A stretch of 48,031 nt of DNA from Candidatus Aenigmatarchaeota archaeon. Lineage in GTDB: Archaea; Aenigmatarchaeota; Aenigmatarchaeia; PWEA01. Shown one piece after another: positions 1 to 8,132 of the stretch. The notes under the pieces were generated by a model. That model was not told the DNA's origin. It saw only the letters and a list, made by a program, of their open reading frames with translations, and did no database searches. The first letter of the stretch is position 1. Each line of letters opens with the position of its first letter. The position numbers and the translations under genes are program-made. The stretch is taken from contig PWHK01000008.1 in NCBI GenBank assembly GCA_003554845.1, forward strand, positions 1 to 48,031, read 5' to 3'.

Positions 1-1
1 A

Positions 2-136
2 GACGCCAAAAACAGCAGATGGAACGTAGACTACGCCATGGGAGAGTATATAGAGAGATGTTCGTTGAGTCTTGAACTAGAGGAACCCATGGAAGATGGC
101 ACAGAGGAAATAGAACTCAGGTATTCACAATCATAG
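2..136 (+). CDS. C-terminal end of a hypothetical protein (5' truncated by window edge)
   Basis: Open frame from base 2 to TAG at 134-136: DAKNSRWNVDYAMGEYIERCSLSLELEEPMEDGTEEIELRYSQS*. Confidence 0.5.
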   Translation, partial: DAKNSRWNVDYAMGEYIERCSLSLELEEPMEDGTEEIELRYSQS

Positions 137-152
137 ATATTTAACTTTTAGG

Positions 153-569
153 TTGCAAGACAGATATATGGAAGAACCATTTGGTAGAATAGGAAAGATA
201 TACCGTCTGGACGATATTCTCGAGGGTTACAACGATTTTGAAAAGTTAGGACGTCTTTACAATGACCTTGGAAAAAAAGTTCTAAAGGAAGAGCCTATCA
301 TGAAGTCGCCTGAAAAAGTCACAACAATAGAAGATACTGTAAGAGGATATCGGTACGGGTGGAAGTTGTTCGAGACAAAGGATTCCTTCGAGGATTCGCT
401 TGTCATGGTAGAATACAAGGGATCATGGTCAGGATTTGCATCTGAACAGAAAAATCCACCTTCACCGGAAGATGCGTATATCAGTAAGCTCAGTATTGCA
501 CTCATAGATTCAAACGAGGAACTTGAAGAAAAAATAGAAGATATAATTTCCAGGTATCCTAGAAGGTAA
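153..569 (+). CDS. hypothetical protein
   Basis: 138-aa ORF, non-overlapping with better candidates; no recognised family. Confidence 0.65.
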   Translation: MQDRYMEEPFGRIGKIYRLDDILEGYNDFEKLGRLYNDLGKKVLKEEPIMKSPEKVTTIEDTVRGYRYGWKLFETKDSFEDSLVMVEYKGSWSGFASEQKNPPSPEDAYISKLSIALIDSNEELEEKIEDIISRYPRR

Positions 570-603
570 AAAGATAAAAACCCAGAATTTAAATAATTCT
601 TAT

Positions 604-1122
604 ATGAATGTTTCAGAAGCAGTTCTATCCAGGAGATCCGTGAGATCCTATAAGGAAAAGCAGATCCCAGAAGAATGTCTCCATAGGGTTATTGAATCTG
701 CAAGGATGGCACCTTCTGCAAGAAACAAACAGGACTGGAAGTTCGTGGTCGTTCAGGACGAAGAAAAAAGAGATGAACTTCACAGGGCGTCAAACGGACA
801 GAAGTTTGTAAAGGAGGCACCAACAGTCATCGTGGGCGTGGCCACAAAGCCAGAGGATAAGATGAAGTGTGGAATACCAACAGGGATAGTAGATGTAACC
901 ATAGCAATGGACCATATGGCACTCAAGGCAACGGAAGAAGGACTTGGAACCTGCTGGATAGGAGCCTTCGATCAGGAGAGGGTCAAGGAAATTATAAATA
1001 TACCGAAGGGATGCAGAGTAATAGCCCTCATGACCATGGGATACCCGGAAGAGGGCCTCGAGGTTATGTACAAGGAGAGAAAGGAACCTGGGGATATAAC
1101 CTGCAGAGACACATACTACTGA
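604..1122 (+). CDS. nitroreductase family protein
   Basis: SRRSVRSYKEKQIPEECLHRVIESARMAPSARNKQDWKFVVV is a typical N-terminal nitroreductase signature; GLGTCWIGAF motif. Confidence 0.9.
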   Translation: MNVSEAVLSRRSVRSYKEKQIPEECLHRVIESARMAPSARNKQDWKFVVVQDEEKRDELHRASNGQKFVKEAPTVIVGVATKPEDKMKCGIPTGIVDVTIAMDHMALKATEEGLGTCWIGAFDQERVKEIINIPKGCRVIALMTMGYPEEGLEVMYKERKEPGDITCRDTYY

Positions 1123-1125
1123 TAT

Positions 1126-2091
1126 CTACAGGCCTACTATCTTTGAGTATATGGATCTGGCCTCCTTCGCATTATCTGCGTTTACCTGCATTCTTCCGTT
1201 TTCAAAAAGTATTATATCTCTTCCGGAAAAGGCGAAGGATGTGAAAAGTTCGTTGTAGTTTCCGTTGTAGGTACTGGAAATTTTCTTTAGGTCTACACTG
1301 GCATTTTTAGGCACTACGTTGTATCCTTCACATGTTTCTTCAACTATGATATCCTCTTTACCTTCCATGATCTCGAATTTTTGTTTTTGGCATACATCAC
1401 AGTCTTCCTTTCTTCTGACTCCGATGGTTTTGAATCTTCCTTCCTTGAGATCAACCACAACAAGATCCCTATTTACAACACCGAAGTCTGCGAGGTAGTT
1501 CAAAGCCATACTGCTCTGTATGGACGAGACAACTGAGGTTGTGTAGTTCAAGACACCGGACCCTCTACAGGTTTCCAGAGAACCAGGCTCTGGTACACGT
1601 GGATAGAGACACATGAAACACTCGTTTTTTCCGTCAAAAAACTTGATTCTTCCCTCACCTCTTATCGCACTGCCATGAATGAAGGGTATTTCCTGTTTAA
1701 CACTCACCTCATTGAGAAGATAACGAGAGGACATAGAGTCCAGGCAGTCAACTATCAGATCAACGTCCTTTGTGATAGTTTTCCATGTAAATCTGTTGAA
1801 ATCCTCAAAGACAGGCTCTATATCTGAAATACTTCCCTTGCTAAGAATTTCATCGAGTGCTTCGACCTTGGACCTCCCTTCGTCTTCTAACCTGAAAAGA
1901 GTTCTGTGGAGATTCGAAGATTCTACAAGATCCCTGTCCACTATGCGTAGATCTACTCCTGCCCTGGTAAGGTTGTTTGCAACTAGATTTCCAAGGGCTC
2001 CACAACCGAGGACAAGAACAAGCGAGTTTCCTAGACGTTTCTGTGCTCTTTCTCCAAAGACCTTTATCTGTCTATCGTATATATCGGTCAT
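1126..2091 (-). CDS. E1-like ubiquitin/SAMP-activating enzyme (ThiF/MoeB/UbaA family)
   Basis: YDRQIKVFGERAQKRL, GCGALGNLVANNLTRAGV, D-R-D--N-R segment, catalytic-type Cys in SLETCRGSGVL, zinc CxxC pairs (CFMC...CDVC). Confidence 0.88.
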   Translation of the reverse strand: MTDIYDRQIKVFGERAQKRLGNSLVLVLGCGALGNLVANNLTRAGVDLRIVDRDLVESSNLHRTLFRLEDEGRSKVEALDEILSKGSISDIEPVFEDFNRFTWKTITKDVDLIVDCLDSMSSRYLLNEVSVKQEIPFIHGSAIRGEGRIKFFDGKNECFMCLYPRVPEPGSLETCRGSGVLNYTTSVVSSIQSSMALNYLADFGVVNRDLVVVDLKEGRFKTIGVRRKEDCDVCQKQKFEIMEGKEDIIVEETCEGYNVVPKNASVDLKKISSTYNGNYNELFTSFAFSGRDIILFENGRMQVNADNAKEARSIYSKIVGL

Positions 2092-2136
2092 ACATAATTC
2101 TTTGAACAGGAGATTAAAATATCAAAACATGCTCCA

Positions 2137-2514
2137 TCAGGAAATACTGCATCCAACTTCCTCTGCTATCGCTTCCGGATCCCTTGATCCCTGGTAGAGT
2201 TGACCGTTGATCTGTATCTCCGGAACTCCGCTACCGTGCATCTCCTGCTGACATCTCTGCTGCTCATCTGTACATTCAACCCAGATGGGATCAACAACAT
2301 CGTACCCTCCAAGACTTTCGGCAAGCCTACTGCATGCAGGACACCACTCGGCTCCGTATATCCTTACACCGTTCTGTTCCAAGCAGCCTATGAGATCTCC
2401 CGCCGTCTGGATATCCGGAGTAAAAAGGTACAGAATAGATGCAACGAGAACCAAACCCAAAACTGAAATACCTAGAACTGTCTTCCCTGTTATCTCTATT
2501 TCTTTATCGGACAT
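2137..2514 (-). CDS. membrane-anchored thioredoxin/glutaredoxin-fold protein
   Basis: N-terminal TM (VLGISVLGLVLVASILYLF), then YGAEWCPACSRLAESLGG and GSGVPEIQING (cis-Pro). Confidence 0.8.
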   Translation of the reverse strand: MSDKEIEITGKTVLGISVLGLVLVASILYLFTPDIQTAGDLIGCLEQNGVRIYGAEWCPACSRLAESLGGYDVVDPIWVECTDEQQRCQQEMHGSGVPEIQINGQLYQGSRDPEAIAEEVGCSIS

Positions 2515-2548
2515 AGTAAAAGTTATCTCAAAAAATATTTAAATCTTC

Positions 2549-2566
2549 GTTCGGTGAAGTCCGAAC
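2549..2566. promoter_or_regulatory. perfect inverted repeat GTTCGG-TGAAGT-CCGAAC between divergent promoters (candidate operator)
   Basis: 6-6-6 inverted repeat flanked by TATA-like AAAATATTTAAAT (minus gene) and CTTTTTAAAAGG (plus gene). Confidence 0.45.
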
Positions 2567-2608
2567 AAAACCAGCATCTTTTTAAAAGGAGAACACTCTG
2601 ATTACAAT

Positions 2609-2899
2609 ATGAAAAAGATTGCACTGATACTACTTTTGGTTGGTATCATATCCGTCGGTTTGATATACATAACACCATCGACAAAGGGAACAGTTATCGA
2701 AGAATGTGAATCAAACGAAGAATGTGGATGGGTAAGCACCAACTGCTGCCCACCGAATATGGGAGCCAACTGGGAGTGTGTCAACGAAGCAGATACGGAA
2801 CTGGACTGTCCGGAAAATCCAATATGTCCTGCAGTTATGAGCCCTATGCCTGAAACAAACTGTGTATGCACAGATGGCATCTGCCAGGAACAAGATTAA
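2609..2899 (+). CDS. small Cys-rich secreted or membrane-anchored protein
   Basis: N-terminal signal/TM followed by about ten cysteines (EECESNEECGWVSTNCCPPNMGANWECVN...CVCTDGIC). Confidence 0.7.
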   Translation: MKKIALILLLVGIISVGLIYITPSTKGTVIEECESNEECGWVSTNCCPPNMGANWECVNEADTELDCPENPICPAVMSPMPETNCVCTDGICQEQD

Positions 2900-2919
2900 A
2901 CAACCGAACGCCGGATAGT

Positions 2920-3963
2920 TTAGTCAACAAGAAACGTTATATCCTTAGATATGACTGCTACGTTTTTAGTATCTCCTGAAGGATCCTTAACAGGACTTAA
3001 TGTTCTTAAAAACTGTCTCTCTGGTTCTTCCCAGGAGTGCATGTGTTTTACAGTATCACCACTTTCGAAAACCTCGTCTATCTTTTTCTGAAACTCCCGG
3101 GTTTCATCTTCACTGTGGAACTTACTGAAACTCTCCCCGACTATCTCACCCTCCCCTTTACTAAGCCTTGAAACAAGCTCTTCGTTGACAATAACATACC
3201 GACAGTCTCTATCTACCATGTATATGGAATCATCCGAGGCGTTTATAAGAGACGATAGTCTTTCCTTTGTTCTCTTTATCTCCTTGGATCTTTTCTTAAC
3301 AAGTTCCTGAAGTCTCTTTCTGTACTTTCTACACTCGTCCTCGGCCTTTTTTCTCTTTGTGATATCCTTTAAAATGAGTGTAAGCCCTGCTTCGCCGTTT
3401 TGGAAGGTAGTAGGTACCATATCTATCTCCAGATAAAATCTCTTGGACCCGAATTCGAATGATGTCTCCACATCTTCCTGCTTGTCTTCGTTTAGAGCAG
3501 TCTGTATCTCGGGAAGTATACTTGCCTGTGGAAACGAATAAACTGACCCATCATCTTTGTTTCTCCTGAAGAGAGGTATATCTACCTCTTCAATCGGTAC
3601 ACCAACAACATCTTCCTTGTCCAGGTTGAACTTATCAAAAAACTCCTGGTTTACCTGGAGAATATCCATGTCATCACTGAGAACAACAATACAGTTGTCT
3701 GTATAGTTGAGAACGGCACTGAGAGGAACCTTTTCGGAAAGAGTGTAAACCTTGGAAGGTCCTATTTTTCTTCTCTCGACCTCGCCTGATATTGTAAGAA
3801 TCTCAAGGTACTTTGCAACAGAGTTTCTATTCAAGTCTACCTTATTTGACACTTCCCTTATTGTAAGTCCCTTGGGGTTTTTTTCAAGGGACTCCTTTAC
3901 CTTATTCAAATTTTCGTTGGCCTGTGGAAGACAGGAATTCATTATAACTATAGATATTTTCAT
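2920..3963 (-). CDS. wHTH-PAS-PAS one-component sensory transcriptional regulator
   Basis: N-terminal wHTH (GLTIREVSNKVDLNRNSVAKYLEILTISGEVERRKIG) and two PAS domains with DITKRKKAE/SKDITF ends; no histidine-kinase domain. True start may be an internal Met (MNSCLPQ). Confidence 0.82.
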   Translation of the reverse strand: MKISIVIMNSCLPQANENLNKVKESLEKNPKGLTIREVSNKVDLNRNSVAKYLEILTISGEVERRKIGPSKVYTLSEKVPLSAVLNYTDNCIVVLSDDMDILQVNQEFFDKFNLDKEDVVGVPIEEVDIPLFRRNKDDGSVYSFPQASILPEIQTALNEDKQEDVETSFEFGSKRFYLEIDMVPTTFQNGEAGLTLILKDITKRKKAEDECRKYRKRLQELVKKRSKEIKRTKERLSSLINASDDSIYMVDRDCRYVIVNEELVSRLSKGEGEIVGESFSKFHSEDETREFQKKIDEVFESGDTVKHMHSWEEPERQFLRTLSPVKDPSGDTKNVAVISKDITFLVD

Positions 3964-3984
3964 GTGTACTTTTATGCTTTTCGA

Positions 3985-4012
3985 TTTTGCATATCACTAC
4001 TGAAATGCAAAA
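3985..4012. promoter_or_regulatory. inverted repeat TTTTGCAT-N12-ATGCAAAA (candidate operator)
   Basis: Perfect 8-bp arms, 12-nt spacer, between the start of the PAS-wHTH gene (minus) and the TATA-like ACTTTAAGTATTT of the plus-strand transcript. Confidence 0.5.
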
Positions 4013-4049
4013 ACACAAACTTTAAGTATTTCAAAACACAATGTATATT

Positions 4050-4140
4050 TCCCTCGTAAACCAAGTCTGGTTTGCGAAGGTGTGGGAAGAGTACATAGTT
4101 CTGATAGATTCGGGTGTAAAATCAAAATCAAAACCGTTAG
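4050..4140 (+). ncRNA. candidate structured leader or small RNA
   Basis: CGTAAACCA-AGTC-TGGTTTGCG hairpin (4055-4076, extended by flanking pairs) starting about 25-30 nt downstream of a TATA-like box at ~4018-4030. Confidence 0.35.
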
Positions 4141-4353
4141 ATGGAGGTGTCTAAAATTAAGTACGCTTTACATGATCTCCAGGGACTTTCACGGAGACTT
4201 TCGGACAATCTGAATGTGAACGGAAAAAGGGTCAACGAACTCATCAGTATATTGATTTTTCTCAAAGAAGGTAACATGGACTTAGAAAATGCTCTGAAAG
4301 ACATAGACTCAATCTACGAGTCAGAGTTTATCTTCAACGGAGGTAAAATATGA
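4141..4353 (+). CDS. small hypothetical protein
   Basis: 70-aa ORF; stop overlaps the start of the next ORF (ATGA). Confidence 0.55.
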   Translation: MEVSKIKYALHDLQGLSRRLSDNLNVNGKRVNELISILIFLKEGNMDLENALKDIDSIYESEFIFNGGKI

Positions 4354-4490
4354 GTGTTTTAAGAAAAAAATGTCCAGGGTGTGAAAAAAAAGTATCACAG
4401 AAAACACAGAAATGTCCGAAATGTGGAATGATTTTTGAACTCCGCACCGAAGACACGTGGTCGTCCGGGAGACCCATACAAAACTGGTAG
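4350..4490 (+). CDS. small double-CxxC zinc-ribbon protein
   Basis: Read by hand: MSVLRKKCPGCEKKVSQKTQKCPKCGMIFELRTEDTWSSGRPIQNW*; ATGA overlap with the upstream ORF. Not in the supplied ORF track (46 aa). Confidence 0.6.
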   Translation: MSVLRKKCPGCEKKVSQKTQKCPKCGMIFELRTEDTWSSGRPIQNW

Positions 4491-4498
4491 AATAGGAC

Positions 4499-4519
4499 CG
4501 GCCTGTTGGAATAGGCCAT
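4499..4519 (+). terminator. hairpin, possible terminator
   Basis: GGCCT-GTTGGAAT-AGGCC after the zinc-ribbon stop codon, followed by a pyrimidine-rich run. Confidence 0.35.
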
Positions 4520-4601
4520 TACCTTATCCTTTCCTATTTTCTCCGTATTAACAAATTGTTAAAAATATTTAAGCTTCATACGACAAAAATACCTTGGTAA
4601 A

Positions 4602-5021
4602 ATGTGCCTTGATATAAAAACCGCCGAAGTGGAGTTTTCGACCTCTGAAAGGGAGGTGAAGGACCTCACCTTGGAAGTAGAGAAAAAGATCAAGGGAACC
4701 GATGTGAATGATGGTATATGTCTAATATTTGCTCCCCACGCCACGGGAATTTTATTTCTCAACGAAAACGAAGAAGGCATAAAGGAAGACTACATGAAAG
4801 GGCTAGACGAAGTGGTACCAGAGAACAACAACTGGAAACACGATAGAATAGACAACAACGCACATTCACATATAAAGAGCGCCCTGGTGGGAACAGATAT
4901 AACAGTTCCCATAACCAGTGGAAGTCTGGATCTCGGAACATGGCAAAACATATTTTTTGTTGAAACCGATGGACCGAGGAAGAGAAGAAGGCTGATCTTA
5001 AAAATAATAGGAAAGTTCTAG
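4602..5021 (+). CDS. YjbQ/UPF0047 family protein
   Basis: CLIFAPHATGILFLNENE, NAHSHIKSALVGTDITVPITSGSLDLGTWQNIFFVETDGPRKRR are diagnostic of the family. Confidence 0.92.
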   Translation: MCLDIKTAEVEFSTSEREVKDLTLEVEKKIKGTDVNDGICLIFAPHATGILFLNENEEGIKEDYMKGLDEVVPENNNWKHDRIDNNAHSHIKSALVGTDITVPITSGSLDLGTWQNIFFVETDGPRKRRRLILKIIGKF

Positions 5022-5078
5022 GCCCGAAACCTATTTAAGTCTCGGGTTTACTACTGAGGGTGAGAAAAGAGAAGATTA

Positions 5079-5111
5079 ACAGGAAAGGGTATAAAAGATA
5101 CTTTTTCTTGT
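5079..5111 (+). promoter_or_regulatory. 5'-leader hairpin of the DEAD-box helicase gene
   Basis: ACAGGAAAGGGTAT-AAAAG-ATACTTTTTCTTGT: 14 continuous pairs (3 G-U), 5-nt loop, ~40-70 nt upstream of the ATG. Confidence 0.5.
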
Positions 5112-5147
5112 CTTCATTTAATAAAACGAACTTAGGAGGTAATTTAG

Positions 5148-6275
5148 ATGGAAAATTTCACAGATTTCAATCTATCAAATCAGATTTTAAAATCTATACA
5201 AGAAAAGGACTTCGACAGTCCCACAGAAATTCAAGAGGAGGCAATTCCATATATACTTGAAGGTAAGGATGTTATAGCAGGATCTGCAACAGGATCCGGA
5301 AAGACGCTTGCATTTGCAACCGGAATAGTAGAAAACGTGGAACCGTCTTCCGGGGAGATACAAGGACTTGTACTGGCTCCGACAAGGGAGCTTGCAAAAC
5401 AGGTCAGTAGAATGCTGGAACATTTCTCCAAGCACCATGAGTACAACATAGCAACCATACACGGAGGTGTAGCCTACCAGCCACAATACAGAGATCTATC
5501 AAAAGCAAACGTAGTAGTTGCAACACCAGGAAGACTGCTGGATCTTATAGGCAAAGGAAGATTAGACCTATCAAATGTAAACACGTTTGTTCTCGACGAA
5601 GCAGACAGAATGCTGGACATGGGATTCATAGACGACGTCGAAGAGATAATGCGTGAGACACCGAGAGAAAAACAGACAATCTTTACATCTGCAACTATCC
5701 GTGGTGAGGTCATGAGACTGGCAAACAGATACATGGAAGACCCTGCCAAGGTCTTCGCAGAGAGGAAGGTTGATCCAGAAAAACTGGAGCAGGTGTACTA
5801 CGACATACCAGGACATCTCAAACTTTCGCTTCTCGTTCATCTGTTAAAGGAAGAAGAAACCGATCTTTCAATGGTTTTCTGCAACACCAGAAGAACCGTA
5901 GAGTTTGTTGAGAAGAACCTAAAAAGCCAGGGTATAAAGGCACAGGCTATACACGGTGGTTTCTCACAAAACCAAAGGGACAAAGCAATGGAAAGATTCG
6001 AAGAAGGTGGCGTCGATGTACTTGTTTGTACAGACGTAGCAGCAAGAGGTCTCGATATAGGAAACATTTCCCATATCTACAACTACGACATTCCAAACGA
6101 CAGTAAACAGTACATGCACAGAATTGGGAGAACAGCAAGAGCAGGTGAAGAAGGCAAGGCTATAAACCTTCTTGTAAAGGATCAACACAGAGACTTCAGA
6201 AGGGTTCTAAAGGACAATAAGATCAAAGTAAACAAGGCAGAGACCCCATACGTAGATAAGATTAGCCTCAAATAG
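5148..6275 (+). CDS. DEAD-box ATP-dependent RNA helicase
   Basis: ATGSGKTLAF, PTRELAKQ, ATPGRLLDL, VLDEADRMLDMGF, SATI, DVAARGLDIG, HRIGRTARAG; Shine-Dalgarno TTAGGAGGT upstream. Confidence 0.97.
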   Translation: MENFTDFNLSNQILKSIQEKDFDSPTEIQEEAIPYILEGKDVIAGSATGSGKTLAFATGIVENVEPSSGEIQGLVLAPTRELAKQVSRMLEHFSKHHEYNIATIHGGVAYQPQYRDLSKANVVVATPGRLLDLIGKGRLDLSNVNTFVLDEADRMLDMGFIDDVEEIMRETPREKQTIFTSATIRGEVMRLANRYMEDPAKVFAERKVDPEKLEQVYYDIPGHLKLSLLVHLLKEEETDLSMVFCNTRRTVEFVEKNLKSQGIKAQAIHGGFSQNQRDKAMERFEEGGVDVLVCTDVAARGLDIGNISHIYNYDIPNDSKQYMHRIGRTARAGEEGKAINLLVKDQHRDFRRVLKDNKIKVNKAETPYVDKISLK

Positions 6276-6277
6276 AT

Positions 6278-6292
6278 GGATCAACTTGATCC
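6278..6292 (+). terminator. GGATCAA-C-TTGATCC palindrome just after the helicase stop, possible terminator or processing site
   Basis: Perfect 7-1-7 inverted repeat 2 nt after the stop codon. Confidence 0.3.
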
Positions 6293-6331
6293 TTCTATCC
6301 CTCCATTCTCTTAACCAGCCCTGGCCAACAG

Positions 6332-7441
6332 CTAACTCATAAACCTGTTCAGTTTCTCCAACGATTCAATTCTCTCCTTTCTTCCTATCTCAGCCTTCTC
6401 CAGGGCTTCCCTGAGAAACTCTATAGAACCGTCGTACGAATCTTTATCAACGGGTCTAGGGTAACCATCCTTACCACCATGGGCAAATGAAAATCTGGCC
6501 GGGTCCTCCCAGTCGTTCTCCGTTCCATGCACCAGCTGGGCAATGAGAGCAAGGGCCCTCAGAGACTTTTTACCAACTCCTTCCATCCCTACAAGATCTC
6601 GGTAGTCCTCGGGCTGTCTCTGATACGCTCTTTCCAGGTTATCCAAAGTCTGTCTTGTTACCTCGGATATACTTACATCATGGTGGGTAGGCATATGCAA
6701 TTTTCTTTTATTGACCGTATCCATATAGTTGAAAACAGATCTCTGATCCTTGGGCTTAAGGTATCTCTCCAGATGCCCTGGTCCGTCGTTGACAAGATCC
6801 ACAGATACCCTTCTGGTCTCATCTGAAAGAGAAGAAGTCAAATTGAGAACTTCGTCCTCTCTCTGCTGTGTTGATATCCCTGTATGTGGGGTCTCCACAA
6901 ATTTTCTGACTCCGTCGGAAAGCCAGTGGTAACGTCTTGCATATCTATTACTGGGGTTCATCCCCTGTTGAACAACGGCCCACTTCCCACTTTCCGTAAA
7001 GAAAAGTGTGTGGTGATAGAGACTGTACGAATCCTGGACACAGTTAGAGTCTACCTTTGCAGAAAGCTTGCTTGCATCAACAAGATTCTCAAGCACCGAG
7101 TACCTACAGAGATCCGATTCCATTATCTCATTCGGAGCCCTCCTGGATGTGGCTCCTTTACCGCCAACTACCCTTATACCATGTCTTTCCTCGTCAAGTG
7201 ATTCCTTTAGCGCCCCTGTCAAAGTAGTTGTAAGGCCAGACGAATGCCAGTCAAATCCAACGATACACCCAAAAGACTGAAACCAGTAGGGGTCAGAAAG
7301 TCTGGAGAGAAGCTCGTCCTGTGAATATTCCCGGATTATTACCTCGGATAAGGCACCTGTAAGCTTCTTCATTCTTTCAAACAGCCAGCGTGGTGCCTTT
7401 CCTCCATGCAGCGGAAGATCCGCAGAGCCTGTTCTTTCCAT
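6332..7441 (-). CDS. DUF763 domain-containing protein
   Basis: RTGSADLPLHGGKAPRWLFERMKKL...HGGKDGYPRPVDKDSYD matches the DUF763 hallmark N-terminus and core. Confidence 0.88.
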   Translation of the reverse strand: MERTGSADLPLHGGKAPRWLFERMKKLTGALSEVIIREYSQDELLSRLSDPYWFQSFGCIVGFDWHSSGLTTTLTGALKESLDEERHGIRVVGGKGATSRRAPNEIMESDLCRYSVLENLVDASKLSAKVDSNCVQDSYSLYHHTLFFTESGKWAVVQQGMNPSNRYARRYHWLSDGVRKFVETPHTGISTQQREDEVLNLTSSLSDETRRVSVDLVNDGPGHLERYLKPKDQRSVFNYMDTVNKRKLHMPTHHDVSISEVTRQTLDNLERAYQRQPEDYRDLVGMEGVGKKSLRALALIAQLVHGTENDWEDPARFSFAHGGKDGYPRPVDKDSYDGSIEFLREALEKAEIGRKERIESLEKLNRFMS

Positions 7442-7491
7442 AAAACCCCAGATTTAAGTTCTATCTCCACAAATATTAGTCTGGTGGTTCT

Positions 7492-8100
7492 TTGAATGGA
7501 AGAGAGTGCAGAAGGCAGGCCGTGCATTCCTCAGGCGTAGTTTTAGCAGTGGCCTCTCTTGTAGTCGGTAAAACATTAGCAGGCTACGCTGCACTTTCTA
7601 TATCTGTCTTTCTTGTTTTGCTTTCCTGGCTGACGAGAAACAGAGATAAGATAAGACAAAGATTCCCACTGGGACCCGGGAAGATTGAAGACGCCGAGAA
7701 CCAGACCTACGAGTTTGTAAAATCCTTTGAAAGAGAGAAGGATATGAAACACAGGCCTTACTTCGGAGCTATAATGTTCATGCTTTCGGTTGGACTTACA
7801 TTTCTTGTGTTTCCCGAGATGGCTGCAGTGGTTGGTGTTCTCGTTGTATCTATAAGCGACTCTGCCTCGACCCTGGTAGGTGTTCACCTAGGAGAGACAA
7901 AGCTCCCACACAACAACGAGAAAAGTCTCGAGGGATCATCGGCCTTCTTTTTGACCTCTACACTAATTGCACTTTTGTTTACAACGCCCCTTAACTCTTT
8001 TTTAATAGCTTTAGCTGGTGCATCTGTCGAATCTCTGCCACTTATAGACGACAACTTCTCGGTGCCGTTAACCGTTGCACTTCTATTTACCATTCTGTAA
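7492..8100 (+). CDS. dolichol/phytol kinase-like (SEC59/DGK-type) membrane protein
   Basis: CRRQAVHSSGVV, SISDSASTLVGVHLGETKLPHNNEKSLEGSSAFF; multiple TM helices. Confidence 0.85.
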   Translation: MNGRECRRQAVHSSGVVLAVASLVVGKTLAGYAALSISVFLVLLSWLTRNRDKIRQRFPLGPGKIEDAENQTYEFVKSFEREKDMKHRPYFGAIMFMLSVGLTFLVFPEMAAVVGVLVVSISDSASTLVGVHLGETKLPHNNEKSLEGSSAFFLTSTLIALLFTTPLNSFLIALAGASVESLPLIDDNFSVPLTVALLFTIL

Positions 8101-8132
8101 AAATTTAAACAAGGAGAAAGAAATAAGATAAA

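Noticed and set aside
867-1244. 125-aa plus-strand ORF overlapping the nitroreductase
   Set aside because: Out of frame with a clear nitroreductase gene.
5060-5260. 66-aa plus-strand ORF overlapping the helicase start
   Set aside because: Runs through the leader hairpin and out of frame into the helicase; the helicase start has a strong Shine-Dalgarno.
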